64,000 bases of DNA from a virus. Every line of letters begins with the position of its first letter. Position 1 is the first letter of the stretch. Shown piece by piece: positions 27,909 through 37,185 of this stretch. The stretch lies in the IMG/VR virus record IMGVR_UViG_3300012000_002412, positions 62,001 through 126,000 of that record; one strand, 5' to 3'. A model generated the notes under the pieces. The model was given only the letters and a program-made list of their open reading frames with translations. It had not been told where the DNA came from and ran no database searches. The translations under genes and the position numbers were made by a program.

Positions 27909-30416
27909 TTAAGATACTACTCCTAACTTATAAACGATACCATTTATCTCTACTTCTATGTATTGATTTGCATCCAAACTAACAGCCCCAGAAGCTGTTT
28001 TTCCAAGTTTCCACTTATCAAAATTACCGGAAGAGAAAGTAGCTGTAGTCAATGTAGGAATTAAGATAACATTATCAGTATTAACAATAGCATTACAGCT
28101 ACCACCAAATATCATAGAACCTGTTGAACCACAAATGCAAGAGTCAACCGCTCCAAACACTGATGACCATTGTGAGTCGCTAATTGTATTGTTTCTACCA
28201 CCTATGATACCTGCGCAATTAGAGCCATAAGTAATTATATGACTACCACCACCTATAATTGATGAACAGTTTGAAAAGTCTTTAATTTGATTGTTTTGAC
28301 CACCTATAATTGATGAGTAAGAAGAATTATTACATATACTGTTAGAACTACCTCCAACTATTGAAGATTTATTAGAGTAATTTTTTATCCTATTATTTCT
28401 ACCACCTAAAATTGAAGAGTCATTTGAATTACAACATATGTGGTTACCATAACCCCCAATAACACTTGAGTTGTAAGTATTTACTAAAATATTGTATGTT
28501 CCGCCTAAAATTGATGTATTGTTAGAATTATTGATACATCCATCATATCCACCTAATATAGCAGATCTACTTGAATTGTTGATACATCCTTCATTAGCAG
28601 CGATTATTGCAACTGAATTACCATCACAAATACAAGTATAATCTGATGTCGATATTACAGATGCTTGATTTGAATTAATTACTCTGGACAGATATGATGA
28701 CATTATTGTAGACCTGTCAGATCCTCCAATGTATGAACAGTTGTAGTAATATCCTTTTGAACTTATAACTGATGAATAATTAGAACAAAGTATAGCCCCT
28801 TCACTTGTTGCTATTATACTACTATTACAAGAGTTGTGAATTAATGTAGATTTTGAACCAATAATTGTTGAATTACATGTTTGACAAGTATAACTAGTAC
28901 ATTGGTCATATTGACAAACTGTTCCACAGATGTCGTTATTTCTACCGCCTATTATCGCAGAGTTTCTTACTTCATTTGTGATTCTATTATCACAACCTGC
29001 TAACATTGAACTAGCACATACAAATCCTGTAGTGCAATACTGTGTGTATGGTGCAGTTACTAATGTGAAATAAGAAAAACCACCTCTCATACAATGATCG
29101 TCACCTGATATAATTGAAGAACCTTGAACATTTAAACACATACAACTATCATAGCTACCTATTATAGCCGAGTTACAAGAATTACAAGTTATACAGTTAT
29201 CATAACCTCCTAATATTGTAGAGTTGCAACTATAATCTTGAATACAAGCATCTCTACCCGCAATAATTGATGAATTTTGACTATTGTTATAAATACGATT
29301 GTAAGATCCACCCACTAATGTAGATTGGTCTGAATTACTATAGATTCGGTTTGCACAACCAGCTAAAATTGCAGAAGCATCATTATTCCCACAAATACAG
29401 TTGTAGCAACCCGCTACAATAGCACTATTACAAGAGTCGTTTTCAATTGTGTTGCAACATCCAGCTAGAATTCCACTGTAATCACTATTATCCAATAAAC
29501 GGTTACAAGCACCTCCTAATATAACACCATATTCTGAGTAACAGTTTTGGTTGTAACAACCTGCTAAAATAGCTGAGTAATCAGCATCAGCATCACCGTA
29601 AATTACGTTACAAGCACCTGCTACGATAGCTGAATAATCAACACCTCCGCAAATTCTATTATAACATCCAGCTATAATTGCATTATAATTATCACTTGTG
29701 CATATTTCATTATCACATCCACCAATAATTACAGATTGTTCCGAGTCACAGATGGTGTTATTACGTCCTCCGAAAATTCCACTGTCACAGACAGAATTAT
29801 AGTAACTTCCTAATATTTCATTATTACTACCACCGATTATTGTGGAATTGCACGAACAACAAATAGTGTTATATTCACCACCTTTTGTATTAGAATAAGT
29901 TGAGTCGACTACAGAATTGTTGTTTTCTTCAAAGCCAGAACCAGTTCCTACTACTAATTCAATTGCTGAAATAACTGGTCCATTAACTTCACCAAATTGG
30001 AAATTACCTCCAGAAACTTGGATTGCTTCTAATGTATAAGTAAATGTTCCAGTTCCTGGTTCATCGACATAAGAAATCGAATAGGGAACATTTTCATTTG
30101 CTGCAGATGATTCACATTGAACTACATTTCCAATTGGACCACCATCTCTATAAAGCTGTAATCTACAGAAAGAAGCTGCTGCAAGATTATTAGCATCTCC
30201 TGTTACGGTTACTAATACTGGGTGGTTGTTTACAGTTATAGATACACTAACAACTGTACCTGTATCACCGTCTGATATAACTTGCTGAGTTCCTACGGTT
30301 TGTGCGTAATTGCTTCCGCTATTTGAAAGAGCTAAACTTTCTAAGTAGGTGAGATTGTCGTCCATTTCAGGAATGGTCAATTTACTACCTTTTACTTGCC
30401 TTAATATTAGTGACAT
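27909..30416 (-). CDS. Long repetitive Cys-rich fibre/adhesin-like virion protein
   Basis: An 835-aa protein. The N-terminus 'LRQVKGSKLTIPEMDDNLTY' is a conserved anchor of phage fibre/structural proteins. Residues ~30-165 form a beta-sandwich-like region. Residues ~175-782 consist of about thirty imperfect ~20-aa repeats, S-x-I-[IV]-x-G-[GC]-x-x-N-x-I, like the stacked head repeats of trimeric adhesins. The C-terminal ~50 aa are a separate cap. The repeats are unusually rich in Cys. The likely role is receptor contact at the tail. A TTTAATATATA box precedes it by 19 nt. Confidence 0.85.
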   Translation of the reverse strand: MSLILRQVKGSKLTIPEMDDNLTYLESLALSNSGSNYAQTVGTQQVISDGDTGTVVSVSITVNNHPVLVTVTGDANNLAAASFCRLQLYRDGGPIGNVVQCESSAANENVPYSISYVDEPGTGTFTYTLEAIQVSGGNFQFGEVNGPVISAIELVVGTGSGFEENNNSVVDSTYSNTKGGEYNTICCSCNSTIIGGSNNEILGSYYNSVCDSGIFGGRNNTICDSEQSVIIGGCDNEICTSDNYNAIIAGCYNRICGGVDYSAIVAGACNVIYGDADADYSAILAGCYNQNCYSEYGVILGGACNRLLDNSDYSGILAGCCNTIENDSCNSAIVAGCYNCICGNNDASAILAGCANRIYSNSDQSTLVGGSYNRIYNNSQNSSIIAGRDACIQDYSCNSTILGGYDNCITCNSCNSAIIGSYDSCMCLNVQGSSIISGDDHCMRGGFSYFTLVTAPYTQYCTTGFVCASSMLAGCDNRITNEVRNSAIIGGRNNDICGTVCQYDQCTSYTCQTCNSTIIGSKSTLIHNSCNSSIIATSEGAILCSNYSSVISSKGYYYNCSYIGGSDRSTIMSSYLSRVINSNQASVISTSDYTCICDGNSVAIIAANEGCINNSSRSAILGGYDGCINNSNNTSILGGTYNILVNTYNSSVIGGYGNHICCNSNDSSILGGRNNRIKNYSNKSSIVGGSSNSICNNSSYSSIIGGQNNQIKDFSNCSSIIGGGSHIITYGSNCAGIIGGRNNTISDSQWSSVFGAVDSCICGSTGSMIFGGSCNAIVNTDNVILIPTLTTATFSSGNFDKWKLGKTASGAVSLDANQYIEVEINGIVYKLGVVS
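28070..29895 (-). repeat. Tandem ~20-aa adhesin-like repeats
   Basis: About thirty imperfect ~60-nt units coding for SxIxGGxxNxI-type repeats, many with C-x-S-x-N or IC. The repeats have diverged at the DNA level, so they are old rather than recent tandem copies. Confidence 0.85.
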
Positions 30417-30435
30417 AATTTTATTTAATTTTTTT

Positions 30436-30446
30436 TATATATTAAA
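30436..30446 (-). promoter_or_regulatory. TTTAATATATA box, 19 nt before the fibre gene
   Basis: Same box as before other minus-strand virion genes (33037-33047, 36062-36072), each 19 nt from the start codon. Late-promoter candidate. Confidence 0.5.
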
Positions 30447-30474
30447 AGTCTAATTTCAAAAAAAATAAAAAATA

Positions 30475-30506
30475 AAAAAATCCTAACTTTGGGTTAGGAT
30501 TTTTTC
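30475..30506 (-). terminator. Terminator overlapping the sulfotransferase stop codon
   Basis: Inverted repeat AAAAATCCTAAC/GTTAGGATTTTT with a 5-nt loop. The TAA stop of the sulfotransferase lies inside the stem. Confidence 0.85.
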
Positions 30507-31300
30507 ATTTTTTTCCAAAATTCGGTATTATGTAGTTTTTTTGGCCAAATATCTCCTAATATTTTTGTGGCGTCAGATTTTAAATATTCTAATTTACCGG
30601 TTCTTAATTCATGGAGATTTTCTCCCCAGCCATAACCAGCGTCATTTTCTCTAATGGTTTGAACTATATTATTAAAATCATGTTGAAAATAATCTTCTCC
30701 AATAAAATCATACAATTTTCTAAACCACATCTCGGGATTAGCTGTCCATTCTTCGTATGGAAAAATTAAAATTCTATCACCCAGTCCGCGTTGCAGAGTA
30801 TCGAGTAATGAAACATACGGTCTTCCTATAACACCTTCGTCAGCAACCCAAACTTCAACCCTACCATCGATGGTTTTCATTTTTGGATTTGAAAATTCAC
30901 CATGTATCTCACCATCGGCTCTATTTCTTCTAAACAATTTCTCAAAAGATGAACATATATCTTCTAAGTTTCTTACACACGCGATAATTTTTGGTTTTTT
31001 ACCAGTAACTTTTTCTACAAACTCAATATGTGTAGTCCATCCACGGTTTTTATCAAAAATAATATTCTTATCCGTTTTATGATAATTTTGCATTATTGAT
31101 CTAATGACTGACCATTTATCTTGTCCATCTGGATAAACTTTATGTCCTTCTAATTTATTCCAATTGTCTCTAATTTGAAGAAGAAATTCTAAAAGAGAAG
31201 AAGTTGCTGTTGTCGCAAATTTTGGATTTTGTAAAAGAACATTTGTTAGTAATGTAGAGCCACTTCTTGGTAGTCCACTAATGAAATGAATTTCTCTCAT
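30494..31300 (-). CDS. PAPS-dependent sulfotransferase
   Basis: A 268-aa protein. 'ISGLPRSGSTLL' is the 5'-phosphosulfate-binding loop of sulfotransferases, and 'IIACVRNLEDICSSF' is the 3'-phosphate-binding motif (RxxxDxxxS). 'ILIFPYEEW' and the 'YGWGENLHELRTGK' region fit the later core. It transfers sulfate from PAPS to an unknown acceptor, perhaps glycans. It overlaps the glycosyltransferase-like gene (ATGA) and lies 2.7 kb from an APS kinase, which supports a sulfation pathway. Confidence 0.9.
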   Translation of the reverse strand: MREIHFISGLPRSGSTLLTNVLLQNPKFATTATSSLLEFLLQIRDNWNKLEGHKVYPDGQDKWSVIRSIMQNYHKTDKNIIFDKNRGWTTHIEFVEKVTGKKPKIIACVRNLEDICSSFEKLFRRNRADGEIHGEFSNPKMKTIDGRVEVWVADEGVIGRPYVSLLDTLQRGLGDRILIFPYEEWTANPEMWFRKLYDFIGEDYFQHDFNNIVQTIRENDAGYGWGENLHELRTGKLEYLKSDATKILGDIWPKKLHNTEFWKKMKKS

Positions 31301-32172
31301 AGTTCTATTAATTTATTTATTATCTCATTTGAATCAAAGATTTTGAGTCTATCGTATGGAAATTGAATTGGATTTCCTGAGATATCAGCGTCATCTAGAT
31401 ACGAAGAGTGTAGCGTATCAAATTTTGGCTCAATGTTTGGAACCACATTAATATGTGATGCGTAACCTAATACTTCTGGTTTATTTCCAACCCAACACAC
31501 AACTGATTTTTGACCCAACGCAGCAGCAGCGTGTTGAGAAAAGGAATCAATCAGTAATCTTTTTCTACAAAATATAACACTTGCTAAAATTTCTCTAGTG
31601 TCTAATGTTAATCTGTGACACCCTTCTATCATTAGTTGATTTTCATATCCAATTTGATAAATATGGTAATCGTTTTTAAAGTATTCTACAATATCTTGTA
31701 AATTTTGAATTGGAATATCTCTGTACCAAGAGTAAGGTCTACCACTTTGGCCTCCGCCATTTGAGTGTAGTAAGAATATTGGTTTTTGAGCACCGCTTAA
31801 CATTTTTAATTGAACACTTTGTAATTCAAGTGGTGAGAAGTGTAAATTTGGACCTTGTGATTTATTTTCTACCCCAATCAAATCACACCAGATATTTATT
31901 AAGTGTTTTCTATTTAGAATATAGTCTTCTGTGTGATAGGGGTCTTGTCTAAATACTTTAACATCTTGATTCTTAATAAATTTTTTATAAAAGTTAGCCA
32001 CTTGACCAAGTGGATAAATTTGAGAGATATTTGGATTGTTGAACCAAACAGCAGGCCAGGCCGTTACTACGATAATTTCTCTTTCTGGATCTGATTTTTT
32101 GAGTGATTCTATTACAGAGGTTGCTAAGATATTTTTTCCTATACCTCCTTCTACATGGAAGATTGAATACAT
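31297..32172 (-). CDS. GT9/heptosyltransferase-like glycosyltransferase
   Basis: A 291-aa protein starting 'MYSIFHVEGGIGKNILATSVI'. The Gly-rich turn and 'ATSVIESLKK' match the N-terminal domain of ADP-heptose:LPS heptosyltransferase-like GT-B enzymes. 'KPIFLLHSNGGGQSGRPYSW' and 'LLIDSFSQHAAAALGQKSVVCW' match the donor domain. I start at ATG 32172; longer frames upstream code for unrelated residues and run through a terminator. Coupled to the sulfotransferase, so both may act on one glycan. Confidence 0.68.
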   Translation of the reverse strand: MYSIFHVEGGIGKNILATSVIESLKKSDPEREIIVVTAWPAVWFNNPNISQIYPLGQVANFYKKFIKNQDVKVFRQDPYHTEDYILNRKHLINIWCDLIGVENKSQGPNLHFSPLELQSVQLKMLSGAQKPIFLLHSNGGGQSGRPYSWYRDIPIQNLQDIVEYFKNDYHIYQIGYENQLMIEGCHRLTLDTREILASVIFCRKRLLIDSFSQHAAAALGQKSVVCWVGNKPEVLGYASHINVVPNIEPKFDTLHSSYLDDADISGNPIQFPYDRLKIFDSNEIINKLIEL

Positions 32173-32223
32173 TAAATTAATTTTTTTATTATTATATAAG
32201 TGAATATTTATTTGTTTAAAACA

Positions 32224-32257
32224 AAAAAAGGGTCTCATAAAAATGAGACCCTTTTTT
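32224..32257 (-). terminator. Terminator after the 77-aa gene
   Basis: GGGTCTCAT/ATGAGACCC stem with flanking A6/T6, 16 nt past the stop at 32273 on the minus strand. Confidence 0.9.
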
Positions 32258-32272
32258 GAAAGTGCTTCAATA

Positions 32273-32506
32273 TTAAGAGTACAATTGAGTAAGTCTAGCT
32301 TGAACATCAGAATCAGTCCACTGGCCAGCTGCATCATAAGCTGCGCCTTCCCAAAGTGTAATAGGACCTTCGATTTCTTCTACGAATGCTCTTACAATTT
32401 TCTTCTTCGGTAAGTCAACCACTCTTGTAACTGTTAGTGTTGAAACTGTTTTACTCTTTTCTTCTTGTAAAACAACTTTCTTCGGATTTTGTAAAGTAAT
32501 TTTCAT
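32273..32506 (-). CDS. Small uncharacterised protein, possible virion component
   Basis: A 77-aa beta-rich protein with a Lys/Val-rich N-terminal half and 'LWEGAAYDAAGQWTDSDVQARL' near the C-terminus. That pattern is seen in small phage structural proteins, but no family is certain. Own terminator downstream. Confidence 0.6.
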   Translation of the reverse strand: MKITLQNPKKVVLQEEKSKTVSTLTVTRVVDLPKKKIVRAFVEEIEGPITLWEGAAYDAAGQWTDSDVQARLTQLYS

Positions 32507-32549
32507 TTTTACTATTTATTTTTAATTCACCAAAACTTTGGTAATGAGT

Positions 32550-33017
32550 TTATACAAGGTAATTATCGACGTAATCATCGACTACATAAGTATTAGTTGA
32601 TGGGTCAACGGTAATGACTAATCGGCCTCCACCCGCACCAGCCGAAGATGATGCCGCAGCAGCGGCGGCCGAAGGATTGAATGCTGTAAATTCCAACATT
32701 CTCATTCTGTTTCTCCATTCTTTTCTAGCAACTTCCCTTAGATCGTTGATTAATTTTAATTCCTCTTCAATTTTTTGATTTCTTAGTTGTTCTTTTTCAT
32801 CAAGCTTTGTTTTTTCCCAAAGCCAATCAATAAGAGGTTGGTTATTAATAACAATGCTGGTATCTATTAACGCTGAATATGATTCGTTTAAGATAAGGTT
32901 AACTTGTTCTTCTAAAGAAATTTTTTCAACCGGTCTAACTTTTTTTGGACGAGGTTTCGGTTTTTGTGTATTTGCCTTATTTATTGCTTCGTAAAAAGAC
33001 GATCTTATATCAGACAT
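32550..33017 (-). CDS. Uncharacterised helical protein, likely virion-associated
   Basis: A 155-aa protein: a Pro/Lys-rich linker (20-32), a long charged helix (35-115), an Ala/Ser/Gly low-complexity stretch (A-rich, ~120-132), then a short beta tail 'RLVITVDPSTNTYVVDDYVD'. Preceded at 19 nt by the TTTAATATATA box used by virion genes. Confidence 0.6.
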   Translation of the reverse strand: MSDIRSSFYEAINKANTQKPKPRPKKVRPVEKISLEEQVNLILNESYSALIDTSIVINNQPLIDWLWEKTKLDEKEQLRNQKIEEELKLINDLREVARKEWRNRMRMLEFTAFNPSAAAAAASSSAGAGGGRLVITVDPSTNTYVVDDYVDNYLV

Positions 33018-33036
33018 GGTATAATTTAATTTTTTT

Positions 33037-33047
33037 TATATATTAAA
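33037..33047 (-). promoter_or_regulatory. TTTAATATATA box, 19 nt before 33017
   Basis: Minus-strand TTTAATATATA at the same 19-nt spacing as the boxes at 30436 and 36062. Confidence 0.5.
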
Positions 33048-33056
33048 TTATATTTT

Positions 33057-33503
33057 TTACTTTTTCTTTATTGAAAGGTATTTATACCAAACTCTTTCGT
33101 GTAAAAAATAAAGGACCGGCTTTAGAACTAATTCACCAACTCCTAAAAGCGAAGACATTTCAATAGAAGCCCCAAGTGAGTAGGCAACAGAAACAGTGGT
33201 GATTGTTCCAACAAATCTATAAGAAATTGTTTTTAAGATATGCCTAACAATGGTTGATTCTTGTTTTATCGTTGTGATATGTGCCACATTATTTTTTATC
33301 ACACAATTACCAACGCATGAAATATGCCACTTCCAATCACCAATTTCTTCGATCCAATCCTTAGTCGTTTTAGTATGACCATCAACTATGATATCACCGA
33401 CTATAATTTCTTTTCCATTTTCAATTAAACGCCATCTCGATGAATCGTCTTTTGAATTAGTGTTAAACCTAATTTGATATGTTTTGTTCTCTTTTTTAGA
33501 CAT
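33057..33503 (-). CDS. DUF2061 membrane protein
   Basis: A 148-aa protein. The first ~75 aa are a soluble beta region. The C-terminal half, 'KTISYRFVGTITTVSVAYSL' then 'GVGELVLKPVLYFLHERVW', is the two-helix membrane domain of DUF2061, a family often next to sulfate-activation genes. It directly follows the APS-kinase/nucleotidyltransferase pair, so a link with sulfate or PAPS handling is plausible but unproven. Confidence 0.78.
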   Translation of the reverse strand: MSKKENKTYQIRFNTNSKDDSSRWRLIENGKEIIVGDIIVDGHTKTTKDWIEEIGDWKWHISCVGNCVIKNNVAHITTIKQESTIVRHILKTISYRFVGTITTVSVAYSLGASIEMSSLLGVGELVLKPVLYFLHERVWYKYLSIKKK

Positions 33504-33527
33504 TGATTTAAGGTGGTAAAAAAATTA

Positions 33528-33998
33528 TTAAATAGTTTGACTTTCAGAAGACATTAAGTAATTCACAATGTCCCCCTGTATTGAATCATCAACCATTTGC
33601 TTCCAATTGTCATCTCCTAATTTTATCGAGTCTCTAATTTTAGTGGCAGGGATAAATCCAATATTGTCTGGTGGTGTGAATTCATTAATTTCATAACCAA
33701 CTCCTCTGCCATAATTAACTGATTCTATATCAGGAATTATCATAACTTCAACATCATCTCCTTTTGATTTGTGATACTTTTTAATCATATCACAAGTTTG
33801 TTGAGTTGTGAACGGATTTTTTTCATCTGGTTCAATGTCTCTTACCATAATTAAAACCGCAACTCCAGCATTTAATTTTTGATTTACTAGTTCGATATGA
33901 CCCCAGTGATAAGGTTGGTATCTACCAATAAAAATTGCTCTTTTTTTATCTGGGTTGTTAGTGGGCTGACCACCGTGATTAATTTTAGACCATTCCAT
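33528..33998 (-). CDS. Nucleotidyltransferase (HxGH family), possible ATP-sulfurylase-like partner of CysC
   Basis: A 156-aa protein with '[19 protein letters not shown]', the HxGH nucleotidyltransferase motif, and a late '[10 protein letters not shown]', the ISxTxxR motif. These enzymes adenylylate or cytidylylate small molecules (NMN, pantetheine phosphate, glycerol phosphate) and are related to ATP sulfurylase. It overlaps cysC by 14 nt, and a coupled adenylyltransferase supplying APS to the kinase would make sense. NadM-like activity is the main alternative. Confidence 0.75.
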   Translation of the reverse strand: MEWSKINHGGQPTNNPDKKRAIFIGRYQPYHWGHIELVNQKLNAGVAVLIMVRDIEPDEKNPFTTQQTCDMIKKYHKSKGDDVEVMIIPDIESVNYGRGVGYEINEFTPPDNIGFIPATKIRDSIKLGDDNWKQMVDDSIQGDIVNYLMSSESQTI

Positions 33999-34608
33999 TT
34001 TCTGTAATTTTTAAATTTTTGATTATTTTTTGATTAACTAAGTATTCGATAACTAAATCAACTGATTGTTCAATTGTTAGGGTGTCTGTATCTATAACAA
34101 TCTCCGGTGAATCGGGTGCCTGATACGGTGAGTCAATTCCGGTAAAGTTTTTAATTTCACCAAGTCGAGCTTTTTTATAGAGCCCTTTTGGGTCTCTTGA
34201 CTCGCAGCTTTGAAGTGAGGCGCTAACATATATTTCAATAAAATTAGTTCCAATAATTTCTCTGGCTTGATCCCTATCTTCGATAAATGGTGAAATAAAG
34301 GCAGTTAGAGTTAGTGTTCCAGAATCTGAAAAAAGCTGTGCGACTTCTGAAATTCTTCTAATATTTTCTTTTCGGTCTTCATTTGAAAATCCAAGATCTT
34401 TATTAAGACCCATTCTAATGTTGTCTCCGTCGAGTACATAAGTTTTATAACCCAATTCAAAAAGTTTTGACTCTACTCCATTGGCTATTGTTGATTTACC
34501 TGAGCCTGATAGTCCGGTAAACCATAACACAGGTGAAAGTTGACCGTATTTATTTTGCCTTTCTTTTTTACTAACCCTATATTGATATTTGTGTAAATTT
34601 TTTTCCAT
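33985..34608 (-). CDS. cysC: Adenylylsulfate (APS) kinase
   Basis: A 207-aa P-loop kinase. '[18 protein letters not shown]' contains the Walker A, followed by '[19 protein letters not shown]' (APS-binding DGDNxR and GLN-LGFS), '[10 protein letters not shown]', 'FISPF' and 'KGLYKKAR'. All CysC family blocks are present. It makes PAPS from APS and ATP, the sulfate donor used by the two sulfotransferases in this window. Confidence 0.96.
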   Translation of the reverse strand: MEKNLHKYQYRVSKKERQNKYGQLSPVLWFTGLSGSGKSTIANGVESKLFELGYKTYVLDGDNIRMGLNKDLGFSNEDRKENIRRISEVAQLFSDSGTLTLTAFISPFIEDRDQAREIIGTNFIEIYVSASLQSCESRDPKGLYKKARLGEIKNFTGIDSPYQAPDSPEIVIDTDTLTIEQSVDLVIEYLVNQKIIKNLKITENGMV

Positions 34609-34638
34609 AAATCTTATATAAAATTATCGTAAATTGTT

Positions 34639-35214
34639 TTAGTAATAACCCAAGACAACTATATTTATTGCTACAGACAGTTGATTTTTTCCCTCTCGTT
34701 TTATTGAACAGGAAATAAGTGCCGGATTTCCGTAGTGGTCTAATAATTTCAATCTAAAAATATCTAAGTAATTGATATGTGATAAAAGTTGATTTACAAT
34801 CCATTCGTCAGATATCTTGGCCGCAGTCGGTGATTTTAACAGCAGAATCATTTCATAATGTCGATCAATAAAAACATCAGTTATTTCTGAAAATAGCGGA
34901 TTCTTTTTTACCGAGTTTTGGAGTTCAGTTAATAGTAGATTATTGACGCTGTCATTTATTCCATTTATCAAAAAGTATTTATTGACGCCATATCTGATGT
35001 TGTAATCAGTTATTGAATCTGATATCCACTGCTTTAATGTTTTAGAAAAAACAAAATTAGACAAATTATTTTGACTTCTAAGCTGATTTAACTCCTTAAC
35101 AACTGCAATTTCTAAGATTGAGTCTTCTGTCTTTAATGAATCTGGTGGCTTAGAAAAAACCTGGGACACACAAAGTGTCGCTATCAATATTATGAATAAA
35201 TATCTCATCGACAT
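34639..35214 (-). CDS. Exported uncharacterised protein with signal peptide
   Basis: A 191-aa protein. The N-terminus 'MRYLFIILIATLCVSQVFS' is a signal peptide with a cleavage site after VFS. The mature part starts with 'ELNQLRSQNNLSNFVFSKTL', which recalls the first helix of CAP/SCP domains, but the His-Glu site is not evident. Secretion to the periplasm or surface is inferred. Confidence 0.65.
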   Translation of the reverse strand: MSMRYLFIILIATLCVSQVFSKPPDSLKTEDSILEIAVVKELNQLRSQNNLSNFVFSKTLKQWISDSITDYNIRYGVNKYFLINGINDSVNNLLLTELQNSVKKNPLFSEITDVFIDRHYEMILLLKSPTAAKISDEWIVNQLLSHINYLDIFRLKLLDHYGNPALISCSIKREGKNQLSVAINIVVLGYY

Positions 35215-35241
35215 TTATTTTATTTTAGATGTTGATAATGT

Positions 35242-36042
35242 TTATTTTTTCACTAAATAGAACCAAGCCGAATCTGATTGGCCTTTTATTTCATCTTCAA
35301 CTGCCTGAACATCTTCTTTTCCTTGAGTTACTAAATCAGCCGCATTTATCTTCACCGAACCGGGAAGCGTGAAGTCATATCTGCCTACTAAGTTCCCTAA
35401 CATAATTTTTGAATTTCCTAAAACATGTCTGTAAAAAAGATCATCTTTGAATAAATTCTCTCTTGGTATATTAGCGTAAGCCTCCATAATTACATCATAG
35501 TTTACATTTGTTAAAATATGAATCCTGTGATTTAGCTGATTAAAGTGATGCTTCAGTGTATATTTGTTTAACTGGTTTAACATATCTGACATATTGTCTA
35601 ATAAGGTTTTATAAACCCCTAATTCTCCAATTGTTGTCACATAAGATGATAGGTAAGGTTGGTTTGTTACCCCCAAGTTTACCGAAAGATTTGGCGTGTT
35701 TATACCCAATTGAAACAAAGAAGCCCCTCTGACTTCATAGAGATAGATGACTGATTGTATCTCACATGGGACATTAACATAATTATATCTGGTGAACTCT
35801 TCGGTGAAAAAGGCTTCCTTTTGAATTAAAAAATACATTTTTTGAACCGCATATTGATATCTGCGATAAAAATAAGGTAAGCATTTATTTTCGATGATTT
35901 GTCTTATTGATGCGTCTGGTAGTGTCTTTGGAAGTGCACAAGCAATAGTTAACTCAGTTTGAATTTGGTCTATAAATTCTTCGATTGTGTAGCCTCCTTG
36001 ATAAGGTACATACACGTCATCATATCCATTGGTATCTGCCAT
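35242..36042 (-). CDS. Putative virion protein (neck/tail region)
   Basis: A 266-aa protein. 'YTIEEFIDQIQTELTIACALPK' begins a helical N-terminal half. The C-terminus has 'YDFTLPGSVKINAADLVTQGKEDVQAVEDEI', a pattern I associate with conserved structural genes of T4-like phages. No exact gp number can be given. Preceded at 19 nt by the virion-type box. Confidence 0.5.
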   Translation of the reverse strand: MADTNGYDDVYVPYQGGYTIEEFIDQIQTELTIACALPKTLPDASIRQIIENKCLPYFYRRYQYAVQKMYFLIQKEAFFTEEFTRYNYVNVPCEIQSVIYLYEVRGASLFQLGINTPNLSVNLGVTNQPYLSSYVTTIGELGVYKTLLDNMSDMLNQLNKYTLKHHFNQLNHRIHILTNVNYDVIMEAYANIPRENLFKDDLFYRHVLGNSKIMLGNLVGRYDFTLPGSVKINAADLVTQGKEDVQAVEDEIKGQSDSAWFYLVKK

Positions 36043-36061
36043 GACTTTAATATATTTAATC

Positions 36062-36072
36062 TATATATTAAA
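36062..36072 (-). promoter_or_regulatory. TTTAATATATA box, 19 nt before 36042
   Basis: Third virion-class box at 19-nt spacing. Confidence 0.5.
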
Positions 36073-36093
36073 TCTAGCAATAGAAAATTTCAG

Positions 36094-37164
36094 TTATTCG
36101 ACTACAAAATTTCTTGATGTTTGTAGTTTTTGTAGGAGGTATTTTTCTTCAAGTGTGATGTTGTTTGGGATGTGTATTTTAATATTAACAATTAAATCAC
36201 CTAATCCTAAGTTTATATCATTGACACCTTTTTGTCTAACTCGAATTGATTTACCGTGTGTGGTCCCTGGTTCAATTGTAATTGGTATCATTCCGTGTGG
36301 TGTTTTGACTTTAATATGTGACCCAACGATTGCGTCTATTACTGATATCTCTTTTTCGACTATTAAATTGCCACCGTCTCTCTGAAACCAAAATTCTCTT
36401 AGCTCCTCTATAATCACTTGCAGATCACCCGGTATTCCACCCTTAATGTCGTTTCCATATCCACGCATTGAAAGTGCCATACCACTTGAAACTCCTGCTG
36501 GTATGTCAATATCTACTACTTGTTCGACTGATCTTGTACCTTCGCCTTGACATTGTTGACAAATTTTGGCAACTTTTTTTCCATTGCCTCCGCAATCCGG
36601 ACAAGTGCTTTCGTGTCTCATTTGACCAAACGGTGTATTTTGAATTACAATTCTAGTTCCCCTACCTGAACAGGGTAAGCAATCTCTAACATCAGATCCG
36701 CCATTTCCGTTACAAGACTCACAATTTTTTTGCCTTCTATATTTAACTTTCTTTTTACAACCTGTCAAAATTTCAGAAATTGTCAAATTTACCTTTAATC
36801 TTAAATCACCACCTCTTCTGGTCTTTTTTTGTCTTGAATTTCCAAATCCACCACCGAATATATCACCAAATTGTGAAAAGATATCATCCATTGAAAAGCC
36901 GTGGCCAAATCCGCCAAATGGATTACCGCCTGCGCCAAATGGATTTGGATCAGCAGTTCCAAATTTGTCGTAGTTTGATTTCTTTTCTGGATTTGAAAGA
37001 ACATCATACGCTTCGGCTGCTTCTTTAAATTTTGATTCGGCTTCAGGATTATCTGGATTACGGTCTGGGTGGTATTGAAGCGCTGATTTTCTGTAAGCCT
37101 TTTTGATTTCTTCTTCAGTAGCACCTCGATCAACTCCTAAAATGTTATAATAGTCTTTATTCAT
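36094..37164 (-). CDS. dnaJ: DnaJ co-chaperone (type A Hsp40)
   Basis: A 356-aa full-length DnaJ. It has a J domain with HPD ('[10 protein letters not shown]', ~32-41), a Gly/Phe-rich region (~72-105), a zinc domain with four C-x-x-C-x-G-x-G repeats ([32 protein letters not shown]) and a C-terminal substrate-binding region ending '[10 protein letters not shown]'. It stimulates DnaK ATP hydrolysis. It shares a minus-strand run with grpE, and dnaK is at 48 kb. Confidence 0.97.
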   Translation of the reverse strand: MNKDYYNILGVDRGATEEEIKKAYRKSALQYHPDRNPDNPEAESKFKEAAEAYDVLSNPEKKSNYDKFGTADPNPFGAGGNPFGGFGHGFSMDDIFSQFGDIFGGGFGNSRQKKTRRGGDLRLKVNLTISEILTGCKKKVKYRRQKNCESCNGNGGSDVRDCLPCSGRGTRIVIQNTPFGQMRHESTCPDCGGNGKKVAKICQQCQGEGTRSVEQVVDIDIPAGVSSGMALSMRGYGNDIKGGIPGDLQVIIEELREFWFQRDGGNLIVEKEISVIDAIVGSHIKVKTPHGMIPITIEPGTTHGKSIRVRQKGVNDINLGLGDLIVNIKIHIPNNITLEEKYLLQKLQTSRNFVVE

Positions 37165-37185
37165 AATTTATTAATTTGTCAATTT

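Noticed and set aside
28070-29895. Possible CRISPR-like array because of regular ~60-nt repetition
   Set aside because: The repetition is at the protein level (SxIxGGxxN) in one long frame. Repeats are diverged, without constant repeat/variable spacer alternation.
34639-35214. CAP/SCP-domain call for the exported protein
   Set aside because: Only the first helix looks similar; the His and Glu residues of the CAP cavity are not evident.
36780-37133. Two frames opposite/alternate to dnaJ
   Set aside because: The J domain and Gly/Phe region fully explain this DNA; the frames have no motif.
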